Shown: piece after piece, positions 30,577 through 39,605 of the stretch
Layout: each line of letters starts with the position of its first letter
Numbering within the stretch: position 1 is the stretch's first letter
NCBI GenBank assembly: GCA_003670925.1
Contig: QWQG01000186.1
Span: 21,505-85,504 of the forward strand
DNA from: Planctomycetota bacterium
GTDB lineage: Bacteria > Planctomycetota > Planctomycetia > Planctomycetales > Planctomycetaceae
Direction of reading: 5' to 3'
Length of the DNA stretch: 64,000 nucleotides
Made by a program: the position numbers and the translations under genes
The notes under the pieces: generated by a model
What the model was told of the DNA's origin: nothing
Databases searched by the model: none
Seen by the model: only the letters and a program-made list of their open reading frames with translations

Positions 30577-31065
30577 ATGGCTCGAGCAGCTCAAACATCT
30601 TCTCGCAACGTAGAAGTCCTCTTGGTACACGACGTTGACAAACTTGGTCAGCGTGGTGAAATCGTGCGGGTCAAACCCGGATTCGCAAGGAATTACCTAC
30701 TGCCTCAGGGCAAGGCAACAGTTGCGACATTGCAAAATAAGCGAATGGTGGAAAAACACAAAGAACGTCTGGCGGCAATCGAAGTGGGCCGCGTGAAGCA
30801 GCTGCAGCGAATTGCGGATACCGTCAGCAAATACAGTGCGACGATCGAGGCGCATGCGACGGCCGATAATCATCTGTATGGTTCCGTGGTAGCGCGTGAC
30901 ATCAGTGAAGCGCTCAAGGCCGCTGGTCATCCGGTTGAAGCCGAACACGTGCGTCTCGACGGGCCGATTAAAGAGCTGGGGATGTACACCGTCAAACTAA
31001 AGTTCCACGACAAGGTTCAGGGCGAAGTCAAAGTGTGGGTTGTTCCTTCAGCGACCAGCGGCTGA
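30577..31065 (+). CDS. rplI: 50S ribosomal protein L9
   Basis: 'VEVLLVHDVDKLGQRGEIVRVKPGFARNYLLPQGKAT'. Confidence 0.97.
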   Translation: MARAAQTSSRNVEVLLVHDVDKLGQRGEIVRVKPGFARNYLLPQGKATVATLQNKRMVEKHKERLAAIEVGRVKQLQRIADTVSKYSATIEAHATADNHLYGSVVARDISEALKAAGHPVEAEHVRLDGPIKELGMYTVKLKFHDKVQGEVKVWVVPSATSG

Positions 31066-31190
31066 GCGTTGGGACGGAATTCCCGGTGTTTGGGTTGCTA
31101 AAAATCACGAGGCCGTTGACGGCAAGTCAATGTTGCACAATGCCGGCACGCTGGACTGCGGGCGGCAGACAGTTCAATCAAAAAATTACG

Positions 31191-31223
31191 ATCCTCAGGC
31201 ATTCATTTGTCTGAGGATTTTTT
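31191..31223 (+). terminator. Rho-independent terminator after rplI
   Basis: Perfect inverted repeat ATCCTCAG (31191-31198) / CTGAGGAT (31211-31218) with 12-nt loop, followed by T-run to 31223. Confidence 0.82.
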
Positions 31224-31274
31224 CTGGATGCAGCGGAAGATTTTCGGTGAGGGGATTGAGGGAAGTCAAGACCG

Positions 31275-32624
31275 ATGGCAGACGACAGACTTAAACTTCC
31301 CCCCCAGAATCTGGATGCCGAACGTGGTGTACTGGGCAGTATTTTGTTGATGAACGAAGCCATCGACGAAGTCGGTGAATCGCTGAAAACCGAACACTTT
31401 TATAGCGACGCACATCAAAAGATGTATTCCGCTATTCATCGCCTGTATGAGAACGGGATTCGCGGAATCGATGCGATCACATTGGCCGAAGAGCTCGTCC
31501 GGAGGGGGGACTTTGAGAGCATCGGCGGTGCCGGCTATCTAGCGCAAATTTTAGAAGCCGTGCCCCATGCGGCCCATGTGCGTTATTACGCGACCATTGT
31601 TCGTGATAAATGGATGCAGCGCAGTCTGATCTATGCATGTACCGAGATTCTCAGCGAGAGCTATGAGTCCAGTGACGACGTTGAAGGGCTTCTGCAAAGT
31701 GCGGAACGCAAGATCTTTTCGATTTTGGAGTCGCAGGGGAATACTGGCAGTTTTGCGATTGCTGACATTCTATTGGAAGCGTTCGTCCGCATTGAGGAGC
31801 GGCAGCATACGACCGGCGAAGTCACAGGGATCACCAGCGGCTTCACAGATCTCGATCGTCATACCACTGGATTTCAGCCAACAGAACTGATCATCTTGGC
31901 GGCGCGGCCCAGTATGGGAAAGACGGCACTGGTCTGTAACATTGCCGAGTCGGTCGCACGAACATCAAACAAGGGCGTATTGTTGTTCAGTTTGGAACAG
32001 TCAAACCTTGAATTGGCTGAGCGTTTTCTGTCGATCACGGCACGCATCGATAGTCACGCCTTTCGATCCGGCACACTCACTGAAGCACAGCATGACGCGA
32101 TGGTGCGAGCATCGGATGATCTTTCCCGATTGCCTTTGTTTATCGACGACAAGGCCGGCCGGACCATGACACAAGTGGCCGCCATCGCGCGGCGTCAGCA
32201 TCGAAAGTCGCCGCTCGGTGTGATCATCATTGACTATCTGCAGTTAATTGAACCTGACGAAAAAGGAGCTCCACGCGAACAACAGATTGCGCAGATTTCA
32301 CGCCGCTTAAAGTTCCTCGCGAAGGAATTGAAAGTACCCGTGATTGCTCTAGCGCAGTTGAATCGGGGAGTTGAACTTCGAGAAGACAAGCGACCGCGAC
32401 TGGCGGATTTGCGTGAGAGCGGTGCAATCGAACAGGATGCAGACATGGTTATGTTTCTGCATCGACCGGAGCAGTACGACCCGGAGGATCGGCCGGGCTT
32501 AGCCGAGATTATCATCGCCAAACATCGGAGTGGACCCACCGGTATTATTAAACTGACGTGGCGGAGCCAATATATGCGATTCGAAAATTTTAGTTCGACA
32601 GCGGACAATGATTTCAACCTGTAG
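31275..32624 (+). CDS. dnaB: Replicative DNA helicase DnaB
   Basis: 'LPPQNLDAERGVLGSILL', Walker A 'AARPSMGKTALVCNIA', 'IIIDYLQLI', 'DLRESGAIEQDADMVMFLHRPEQY'. No intein apparent. Confidence 0.97.
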   Translation: MADDRLKLPPQNLDAERGVLGSILLMNEAIDEVGESLKTEHFYSDAHQKMYSAIHRLYENGIRGIDAITLAEELVRRGDFESIGGAGYLAQILEAVPHAAHVRYYATIVRDKWMQRSLIYACTEILSESYESSDDVEGLLQSAERKIFSILESQGNTGSFAIADILLEAFVRIEERQHTTGEVTGITSGFTDLDRHTTGFQPTELIILAARPSMGKTALVCNIAESVARTSNKGVLLFSLEQSNLELAERFLSITARIDSHAFRSGTLTEAQHDAMVRASDDLSRLPLFIDDKAGRTMTQVAAIARRQHRKSPLGVIIIDYLQLIEPDEKGAPREQQIAQISRRLKFLAKELKVPVIALAQLNRGVELREDKRPRLADLRESGAIEQDADMVMFLHRPEQYDPEDRPGLAEIIIAKHRSGPTGIIKLTWRSQYMRFENFSSTADNDFNL

Positions 32625-32634
32625 GGACCAACCT

Positions 32635-32949
32635 ATGAGTTCCTCGAATTCCCTGCCTCAAGCGGCTGCATCGTCCTGCGGAACAGGTGGAGACTCGGTT
32701 CCGGTTTTCAACTGCAGCGTAATTCTCACACGGAACGCGACCAACGGCCGAATTTCCGGGAGGGTCGCGAATATTGCGGGGATCACGGCGGAGGGCAATG
32801 CGGAACGGGAGCTGCTCATACTGCTCACAAAGCGATTTAAGATGTTGGTGCAGGAATGTCTGCAGCAGAGTCGCGACATTCCTTGGATTAATCCGCCGGA
32901 AACGCCGCTGCCGGGTGAGCAGCAACGTTTTATTCCCGTGCATTTGTAG
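32635..32949 (+). CDS. Small conserved-looking hypothetical protein between dnaB and pyk
   Basis: ATG 32635 lies 11 nt after dnaB stop. 'VFNCSVILTRNATNGRISGRVANIAGITAEGNAERELLILLTKRFKMLVQECLQQSRDIPWINPPETPLPGEQQRFIPVHL'. Confidence 0.65.
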   Translation: MSSSNSLPQAAASSCGTGGDSVPVFNCSVILTRNATNGRISGRVANIAGITAEGNAERELLILLTKRFKMLVQECLQQSRDIPWINPPETPLPGEQQRFIPVHL

Positions 32950-32974
32950 TGAAGCAGACAAAGGAAAACAGAAT

Positions 32975-34450
32975 ATGTCGTTTGCAGGTACATCTCGAGG
33001 CTCGGGGCGTCAAAAACTTGTAAAGACACGCATCATTGCCACCGTCGGTCCAGCCAGCGAATCTGTTGAAATCCTGCGCGAATTGGTGCTCAATGGTGTC
33101 GATATTTTTCGGCTCAACTTCGCGCACAGCGAGTACGCATGGCTCTCAGACTTAGTCCGCAGGATTCGTCAAGTTTCGGCAGAACTAGATTGCCCCATCG
33201 GGATCCTCGCCGATCTTTCCGGGCCGAAGATTCGACTGGGTGAAATTCGCGGTGGCGACGTGTACTGCGATGCCGGCGCGGTATTCCGCTTTATTCGTGG
33301 GCTAACTTCGGAAGAACCAACCGATCTGACATGCACTTATGAACCACTGATCGATGACGTCCAACTTGGCGACCGAATCCTCTTGGCCGATGGCACCGTC
33401 GCAATGGTAGTGCTGGAAAAAGATGCTGCAGCCGCATGGTTGCGCTGCCAAGTGATTCAGCCTGGAAGAATCCGCAGTCGACAGGGCGTCAATTTACCCG
33501 GCGTGGCACTGAGCACACCGAGCGTTACGATGAAAGATCGGCGAGACCTCGAATGGGCATTACAACATCATATCGACTTTATTGGGCTGAGTTTTGTGCG
33601 TCGAGCCGCAGATATCATAGAACTGAAGCAACTGATCGAAGGACATCGCCCTAAGGTCATACCGCTGATTGTGGCTAAAATCGAAAAGACTGAAGCTGTT
33701 GCAGACCTTGATAACATTCTCAGCGTAACGGATGCCGTCATGGTGGCGCGGGGAGATTTGGGCGTTGAAGCAGACATCTGCCGCGTGCCAATTCTGCAGA
33801 AGCAAATCATTCGCCGCTGCAATGAATTGCGCATTCCCGTCATCACGGCAACTCAAATGCTGGACAGTATGCAGACGAATGACCTGCCGACACGAGCCGA
33901 AGTGACCGACGTCGCTAACGCCGTGATCGATGGCACGGATGCGGTCATGTTGTCTGGAGAGACCGCCATCGGTCATCATCCGGTGCAGGTTGTGCGGATG
34001 ATGGATCGGATCGCGGCTGAAGCTGAGCCCTTGGTTCATGCTGCCAGCCTGAACGAACTCCGCGATGACGAGTCCCGCCGCGCGCGACCAATTACGGAGG
34101 CTGTGACGCGTGGTGCAATTGCCGCGGCCGAATATCTTCAGGCTGACCTGATTGTGGTTGCCACTGTCACAGGACGAACAGCATTGGCACTGTCGAGATT
34201 GCGTGGACGTGTGCCCGTGCTGGCATTTACGGAGCGTGAAGAAGTCGCGCGACGAATGTGTCTTTACTGGGGTGTAACGCCGATTCTCAGTCGCGTCGTG
34301 CAGCAGTCAGCTGACACACTGCTCGCATTCGTCCTGAAATGGGGCGAACGCCAACAGTTGCTCACATCCGGCAGCAAAGTCATCGTCGTCGGCCATACCA
34401 ACTGGCTAGGCGAAACGCATGACCTGATGATGGTGCACGTTGTGCCATAG
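32975..34450 (+). CDS. pyk: Pyruvate kinase
   Basis: 'KTRIIATVGPASESVEILRELVLNGVDIFRLNFAHSEY', 'VMVARGDLGVEADICRVPILQKQIIRRCNELRIPVITATQMLDSM'. ATG 32975 preferred over ORF start 32774. Confidence 0.96.
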   Translation: MSFAGTSRGSGRQKLVKTRIIATVGPASESVEILRELVLNGVDIFRLNFAHSEYAWLSDLVRRIRQVSAELDCPIGILADLSGPKIRLGEIRGGDVYCDAGAVFRFIRGLTSEEPTDLTCTYEPLIDDVQLGDRILLADGTVAMVVLEKDAAAAWLRCQVIQPGRIRSRQGVNLPGVALSTPSVTMKDRRDLEWALQHHIDFIGLSFVRRAADIIELKQLIEGHRPKVIPLIVAKIEKTEAVADLDNILSVTDAVMVARGDLGVEADICRVPILQKQIIRRCNELRIPVITATQMLDSMQTNDLPTRAEVTDVANAVIDGTDAVMLSGETAIGHHPVQVVRMMDRIAAEAEPLVHAASLNELRDDESRRARPITEAVTRGAIAAAEYLQADLIVVATVTGRTALALSRLRGRVPVLAFTEREEVARRMCLYWGVTPILSRVVQQSADTLLAFVLKWGERQQLLTSGSKVIVVGHTNWLGETHDLMMVHVVP

Positions 34451-34701
34451 TCCGTGGGGAAGCAAAGTGCTGTGCAGAAGTGGCGACTTGTCGCGGCCGT
34501 CTCCTGACTACTGCCAGACGCCACATCAAGGGACTTAGGCCGCTCACCCGCCTCATCAGCGTTTGGCTGCGTCTCGTGCCGATCTTCAAGAAGCTGGCAT
34601 CAAGCAGCTCGAAACCTGCCGAAAACCCGCACTTCCCGGCAAGTTCACGTTACAATGGCAGGAATTGGAGTTGTTTAATTGTCGGGCAAGGTGCATGAAT
34701 T

Positions 34702-35736
34702 ATGTTTGCGGATCGAGTCATTCTGTATTGTCGCGCTGGTGATGGCGGCAATGGTTGCAGCAGCTTTCGGAAGGAAATCTTTGTTCCTCGCGGTGGTCCG
34801 GATGGCGGCGACGGTGGCGATGGCGGCGACATTATTCTTCAGGCGGATAATAATAAAGGCTCTCTGGGCAATCTTGTCGGGCATCGACACTGGAATTCTG
34901 ATCGTGGTCAGCACGGGAGTGGTGCACTCTGCACCGGACGTTGCGGCAAGCCTACGGTAATTCTAGTTCCACCGGGAACGTTGATTACAGACCTCAAACA
35001 CGGGCACTTATTAAAGGACCTGCAACGTCACGGCGAGAGTGTGGTGATTGCCAAAGGCGGGCGAGGCGGACGGGGCAACAAGCGTTTTGCGACTCCCTTG
35101 AATCGGGCTCCACGAGAATCCGAAGAAGGTCATCCGGGCGAGTATCGTGAGATCTCGCTGGACCTCAAGATGATCGCTGACGTCGGGCTGATTGGAAAAC
35201 CAAACGCCGGGAAATCTACGTTGCTGAGTCGCGTCTCACGGGCAACACCCGAGATTGCTGATTATCCTTTCACCACAAAGTATCCGAATCTTGGGGTCGT
35301 GAATGTCGGCTATGACTATGAGTTTGTGCTGGCCGATATTCCGGGATTGATCGAGGGAGCTCATGCCGGCGTTGGTCTGGGGCACGACTTTTTGCGACAT
35401 GTCGAAAGGACGCGACTGCTAGTGCATCTTGTCGAACCTTCCCCCATGGATCAAACGGATCCGCTCGATAACTATGCTCAAATCCGCGAAGAATTGCGTT
35501 TGTATGATCCGAAACTTGCCGAGCGGCCAGAGATCATCTGCGTCACAAAGGCAGAGCTGACGGATGCGGCAACTTGTGCTGAGTTATTGCGGGAAGTCAC
35601 CGGCAAAGAGGTGTTTTTAATTTCTGCTGTCACGGGTAAGGGACTTCCGGAGCTAACACGACTGATCATTCAACGTTTGGCGAAACTGATACCTGAGGCT
35701 CCAACGGTACCAGCAGAACCTGAGGTTGCGACTTAA
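34702..35736 (+). CDS. obgE: GTPase Obg/CgtA
   Basis: 'FADRVILYCRAGDGGNGCSSFRKEIFVPRGGPDGGDGGDGGDIIL', G1 'GKPNAGKSTLL', 'ADIPGLIEGAHAGVGLGHDFLRHVERT'. Confidence 0.97.
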   Translation: MFADRVILYCRAGDGGNGCSSFRKEIFVPRGGPDGGDGGDGGDIILQADNNKGSLGNLVGHRHWNSDRGQHGSGALCTGRCGKPTVILVPPGTLITDLKHGHLLKDLQRHGESVVIAKGGRGGRGNKRFATPLNRAPRESEEGHPGEYREISLDLKMIADVGLIGKPNAGKSTLLSRVSRATPEIADYPFTTKYPNLGVVNVGYDYEFVLADIPGLIEGAHAGVGLGHDFLRHVERTRLLVHLVEPSPMDQTDPLDNYAQIREELRLYDPKLAERPEIICVTKAELTDAATCAELLREVTGKEVFLISAVTGKGLPELTRLIIQRLAKLIPEAPTVPAEPEVAT

Positions 35737-35927
35737 TGCATGACGGTGCTGCGCTCATAATTTGCATCGGTGTGGCTTGTTGAAGAACCGGTTCGCTCTC
35801 TGTGGTCTTGATGCGAAGGCATAGGCAGAAACTTTTAACTGCGGCAAGGGGTACACAAAATTTTTGCCCCCTCCCCCCCCGAATAAATCAATACCGTCTC
35901 TATCCATTTAGTTCAAAGAGGAACTCT

Positions 35928-36881
35928 ATGAAAGTGCTGCTCGCGAATCCTCGCGGTTTTTGTGCGGGGGTGAATATGGCGATAGAATGTTTGGACGAAG
36001 CCATTCGGCGCGTCGGTGCTGGGATCTACGTTTACCACGAAATCGTCCACAATAAGTACGTCGTTGATCGTTTCACGAAGCAGGGCGTAAATTTCGTCAA
36101 CTCACTTGACGAAGTACCTCTTGGCGGAATTCTGCTGTTCAGCGCTCATGGCGTTTCTCCGGAAATTCGCAGGATCGCTCGCGAACGCAAACTTCAAACC
36201 GTGGATGCCACATGTCCGCTGGTGACGAAAGTGCATCTGGAAGCCATTCGTTATGCGAATCAGGGTTTCAATATTTTGCTCATTGGACACGAAGGTCACG
36301 ACGAAGTGATCGGTACCATGGGCGAAGCGCCGGAGAGCATTACGCTCGTAGAAACGCCCGAGGACGTAGGGCGACTGCCTTTTACGGGCACAGAAAAACT
36401 GGCCTATCTGACTCAGACGACGCTGAGTGTGGACGAAGCCACAACTGTCATTAACGCGATTCGGAGTCGTTACCCACAGATTGAATCGCCAAAAAAGGAA
36501 GATATCTGTTACGCCACAACTAATCGCCAAGATGCCGTCAAGGCTCTTGTCGCATTAGCGGATGTCCTCATTGTGTTGGGAAGTCAGAACAGTTCCAATA
36601 GTCGGCGTCTGATGGAAATTGGTGCAAGTCGGGGAATTCGCTCGTATCTGATCGATGGAGCCAGTGAACTCCAACGTGCTTGGTTCGCAGAAGCTGAGAC
36701 TGTGGTCGTCACTGCCGGCGCCAGTGCCCCGGAAGTGGTGGTCGAGGAGTGTATCCAGTACCTAAAGTTGAATTTTTCCGCTGAGGTTTCGGAAGAAACG
36801 CTTCGGGAAGAGCATGTGCATTTTGCCACTCCGCGTGAACTCTTGACGCTCAAACCAATTACGGAGAGTTCTCAGGGCTGA
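35928..36881 (+). CDS. ispH: 4-hydroxy-3-methylbut-2-enyl diphosphate reductase
   Basis: 'MKVLLANPRGFCAGVNMAIECLDEAI', 'VDATCPLVTKVHLEA', 'ICYATTNRQDAVKAL', 'VTAGASAPEVVVEE'. Start with upstream AGAGGA. Confidence 0.96.
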   Translation: MKVLLANPRGFCAGVNMAIECLDEAIRRVGAGIYVYHEIVHNKYVVDRFTKQGVNFVNSLDEVPLGGILLFSAHGVSPEIRRIARERKLQTVDATCPLVTKVHLEAIRYANQGFNILLIGHEGHDEVIGTMGEAPESITLVETPEDVGRLPFTGTEKLAYLTQTTLSVDEATTVINAIRSRYPQIESPKKEDICYATTNRQDAVKALVALADVLIVLGSQNSSNSRRLMEIGASRGIRSYLIDGASELQRAWFAEAETVVVTAGASAPEVVVEECIQYLKLNFSAEVSEETLREEHVHFATPRELLTLKPITESSQG

Positions 36882-36914
36882 CAGAACACAGGCTTGAGTT
36901 GCGGCGGGGCTTGA

Positions 36915-38690
36915 GTGTTGAACCCCGATGCTGTGAAATGTCAGGCTCCTGCATATTTCGCTGTTTCAGAATGTCCTACTGTGTTTCGAGCATCACTGCT
37001 GGTAATCAATGGGCCCAATCGCGGGACTCGTTACGAAATCGAGTCTGACAAGGACATCGTGATCGGGCGCAGTGTAGGTTGTAATCTACGACTTGACGAC
37101 AGTGAAATCTCGCGTCAGCACGCCAAGATTTTTCACAGCGGTGAAGATTTTGTGCTCCGGGATCTGAGCAGCGCGAATGGGACGCGGGTCAATGGCCATG
37201 TCCTGACAGAGCGAGTTCTCTGCAATGGAGATAACCTGCAGTTTGGTTCCAGCGTGCTCTTGTTTCAGATGGCCGAACTGGATCAGCCACCGGTCGCATC
37301 CATCGACCAAATTCATTTTGTTGATGATTCGCGGTCGATGCACGCATCAGCGATCGTGCAGAGCGTCGAAGTTGAAGAGGCTCCTGCCACGGTTGCGGAA
37401 GTTAATCGTAAGCACGGTCTGGAACTACTCTATCATGTCGCCGAGGAATTGGTGACACCTGTACGTTCACTGGATGATGTGCTGCAACGCATTCTGAATT
37501 TAGCAATGCAGGCTATTGACGCAGATCGCGGCTGCGTATTATTGAAAGATCCGGTTGGTGTCGACCTGACTGCCATCGCCATTGCGCGACGCGGTGGGAG
37601 TCAATCTGAGTCCACCCAAATGCCCGTGTCACGTTCAATCACAGATTACGTCCTGCGGCATGGAACAGCCGTGCGCACCTCAGATGCAGGCCAAGATGAG
37701 CGATTTCATTCAGGAAAAAGCATCGTCACATCGGGTATCCGCGAAGCCATTTGTGCGCCGATGCGTGGCCGTTCTGATTTGCTGGGTGTGCTGTATCTGG
37801 ACACCACGACGCCGGTCGATCAGGCGATGAACAGCGGCATAAGTTCCCGTATGACTGACGAACATCTACGGACGATTGTGACGGTGGCGCGTCAGGCCGC
37901 ATTGGCAATTGAATCGCGGCAATTTCAGGACGCGATGCTCAAGGCTGAACGCTTTGCTGCGATGGGCCAGACCATCACCGTACTCAGTCATCATATCAAG
38001 AATATTCTGCAAGGGGTTCGCGGCGGCAGTTATCTAATTCGCATGGGTTTGGATGAACACAAGGACGAATTGATTCGCCAAGGCTGGGGAATTGTCGAAC
38101 GCAATCAGACGCGGATTTACGACCTTGTGATGGACATGCTCAATTATAGCAAAGATCGAGTTCCCGCACTGAAACTGGCGGATGTGAATACTGTGGTCAG
38201 CGACGTGATCGAACTTGCCGCAACCCGCGCCACCGAATGTGGTGTCAAGCTAGAATTTCGTCGCGGCGACGATGTGTCGCTGGCGATGTTCGACGTAGAA
38301 GGAATTCACCGCGCAGTCTTAAATATCGTCTCAAACGCCATTGATGCTGTTGAAAGTGTTGAGAACGGGGCGGTGGTCGTGCAAACCGGCTACGATAAAG
38401 GGGCAGATATGCTGCTGGTAGCCGTAAGCGACAACGGTGCGGGGATTCCTGAAGATCAGCGCGCAGCCATCTTTAATGTGTTCGAGTCATCAAAGGGTTC
38501 TCGCGGAACGGGTATCGGCCTTCCGGTGAGTCGTAAAATTTTGCGCGAGCACGGTGGTCGTGTCCGTGTTGAAGGTGGTCCCGGACAAGGCACACGATTT
38601 GTTCTCAGCTGGCCGCGCGGCAATGCGACGATTCCGGACATCAGTCGACTTCTTCAATCAGACGATCCCGGCGTAAGGGATCTGCGTTGA
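36915..38690 (+). CDS. FHA-GAF sensor histidine kinase
   Basis: FHA 'IVIGRSVGCNLRLDDSEISRQHAKIFHSGEDFVLRDLSSANGTRVNG'; GAF 'RILNLAMQAIDADRGCVLLKD'; H-box 'LSHHIKNILQG'; HATPase 'NIVSNAIDAVES', 'DNGAGIPEDQ', 'GTGIGLPVSRKI'. Confidence 0.93.
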   Translation: MLNPDAVKCQAPAYFAVSECPTVFRASLLVINGPNRGTRYEIESDKDIVIGRSVGCNLRLDDSEISRQHAKIFHSGEDFVLRDLSSANGTRVNGHVLTERVLCNGDNLQFGSSVLLFQMAELDQPPVASIDQIHFVDDSRSMHASAIVQSVEVEEAPATVAEVNRKHGLELLYHVAEELVTPVRSLDDVLQRILNLAMQAIDADRGCVLLKDPVGVDLTAIAIARRGGSQSESTQMPVSRSITDYVLRHGTAVRTSDAGQDERFHSGKSIVTSGIREAICAPMRGRSDLLGVLYLDTTTPVDQAMNSGISSRMTDEHLRTIVTVARQAALAIESRQFQDAMLKAERFAAMGQTITVLSHHIKNILQGVRGGSYLIRMGLDEHKDELIRQGWGIVERNQTRIYDLVMDMLNYSKDRVPALKLADVNTVVSDVIELAATRATECGVKLEFRRGDDVSLAMFDVEGIHRAVLNIVSNAIDAVESVENGAVVVQTGYDKGADMLLVAVSDNGAGIPEDQRAAIFNVFESSKGSRGTGIGLPVSRKILREHGGRVRVEGGPGQGTRFVLSWPRGNATIPDISRLLQSDDPGVRDLR

Positions 38691-38744
38691 TCGCGACGCC
38701 TCTTTGGAATTAACGTTTTCAACTGAAAGCAGTCCCTCAACATC

Positions 38745-39551
38745 ATGCCACAGTTCAAAAAACATCGCATATCGAAGAACGACAATGTTAAGCTGAATCG
38801 GACAGAGACTGACGGGCAGAAGTTAAAAAAAGACCGAGATAGGTGTGAGGTATTGTTCCAGGCACTTCGGAGTGAGCTGATTACGCTCCAAGCTCAACTT
38901 TATGCAGAACGCAAACAGAAATTGTTGATCGTGTTTCAGGCAATGGACGCTGCAGGAAAGGACGGCACAATCCGTTCGGTCTTTGAAGGAGCCAATCCAC
39001 AAGGTGTGGTTGTGACATCTTTCAAACGTCCGTCTGAAGATGAACTAGCTCACGATTTTCTGTGGCGGGTTCATAAATCCGTGCCACCGAAAGGCATGCT
39101 TGGCGTCTTCAATCGTTCACATTACGAAGACGTGCTGGTGGTCCGAGTTCACGATCTTGTACCGGAATCGGTTTGGCGACCACGGTACGAAATGATCAAT
39201 GATTTTGAAAAGATGCTGACCGCTTCAGGCACCCGCATCATCAAGTTTTTTCTCCACATTTCAAAAAATGAACAGCAGCGGAGATTCCAAGAACGGATTG
39301 ATGACCCGTCTAAACGTTGGAAGTTCGATCCAGCAGATCTCGAAAAACGAAAACTCTGGGACGGTTATGAGCGGGCGTTTGAAGAGATGTTTGACAAATG
39401 CGCCACGCGCAAATGTCCATGGTACATCGTACCCTCCGACCAAAACTGGTATCGCGATCTCGTTGTGACAAGTGTGATCGTCGAAACGCTCAAAGACATG
39501 AACCCGCAATACCCAAGCTCTGCGGACGTGACGGGTGTGGTAGTCGAATAG
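38745..39551 (+). CDS. Polyphosphate kinase 2 family protein (PPK2)
   Basis: Walker A 'FQAMDAAGKDGTIRSVFEGANPQGVVVTSFKRPS', 'GVFNRSHYEDVLVVRVH', 'FFLHISKNEQQRRFQERIDDPSKRWKF'. Confidence 0.95.
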   Translation: MPQFKKHRISKNDNVKLNRTETDGQKLKKDRDRCEVLFQALRSELITLQAQLYAERKQKLLIVFQAMDAAGKDGTIRSVFEGANPQGVVVTSFKRPSEDELAHDFLWRVHKSVPPKGMLGVFNRSHYEDVLVVRVHDLVPESVWRPRYEMINDFEKMLTASGTRIIKFFLHISKNEQQRRFQERIDDPSKRWKFDPADLEKRKLWDGYERAFEEMFDKCATRKCPWYIVPSDQNWYRDLVVTSVIVETLKDMNPQYPSSADVTGVVVE

Positions 39552-39571
39552 CAACTTTAGAGTTGCACAAT

Positions 39572-39603
39572 CCATGGAACGCACGCAACCGTGCGGCACA
39601 TGG
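39572..39603. terminator. Hairpin between convergent genes (possible bidirectional terminator, no clear T-run)
   Basis: Nested inverted repeat CCATG-gaa-CGCACG-caac-CGTGCG-gca-CATGG; a second small hairpin GCAACT-ttag-AGTTGC lies at 39551-39566. Confidence 0.45.
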
Positions 39604-39605
39604 CT

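Noticed and set aside
32774-32974. N-terminal extension of pyruvate kinase ORF
   Set aside because: Cys/Arg-rich and overlaps the small CDS at 32635-32949; ATG at 32975 starts the conserved protein.
34796-34835. GGCGGCGA/GGTGGCGA short tandem repeat
   Set aside because: Encodes the conserved glycine-rich 'GGPDGGDGGDGGD' segment of Obg, so it is coding constraint and not a novel repeat.
35802-35927. N-terminal extension of IspH ORF
   Set aside because: Runs through the C-tract, lacks homology-like composition; ATG 35928 with AGAGGA upstream begins the conserved sequence.
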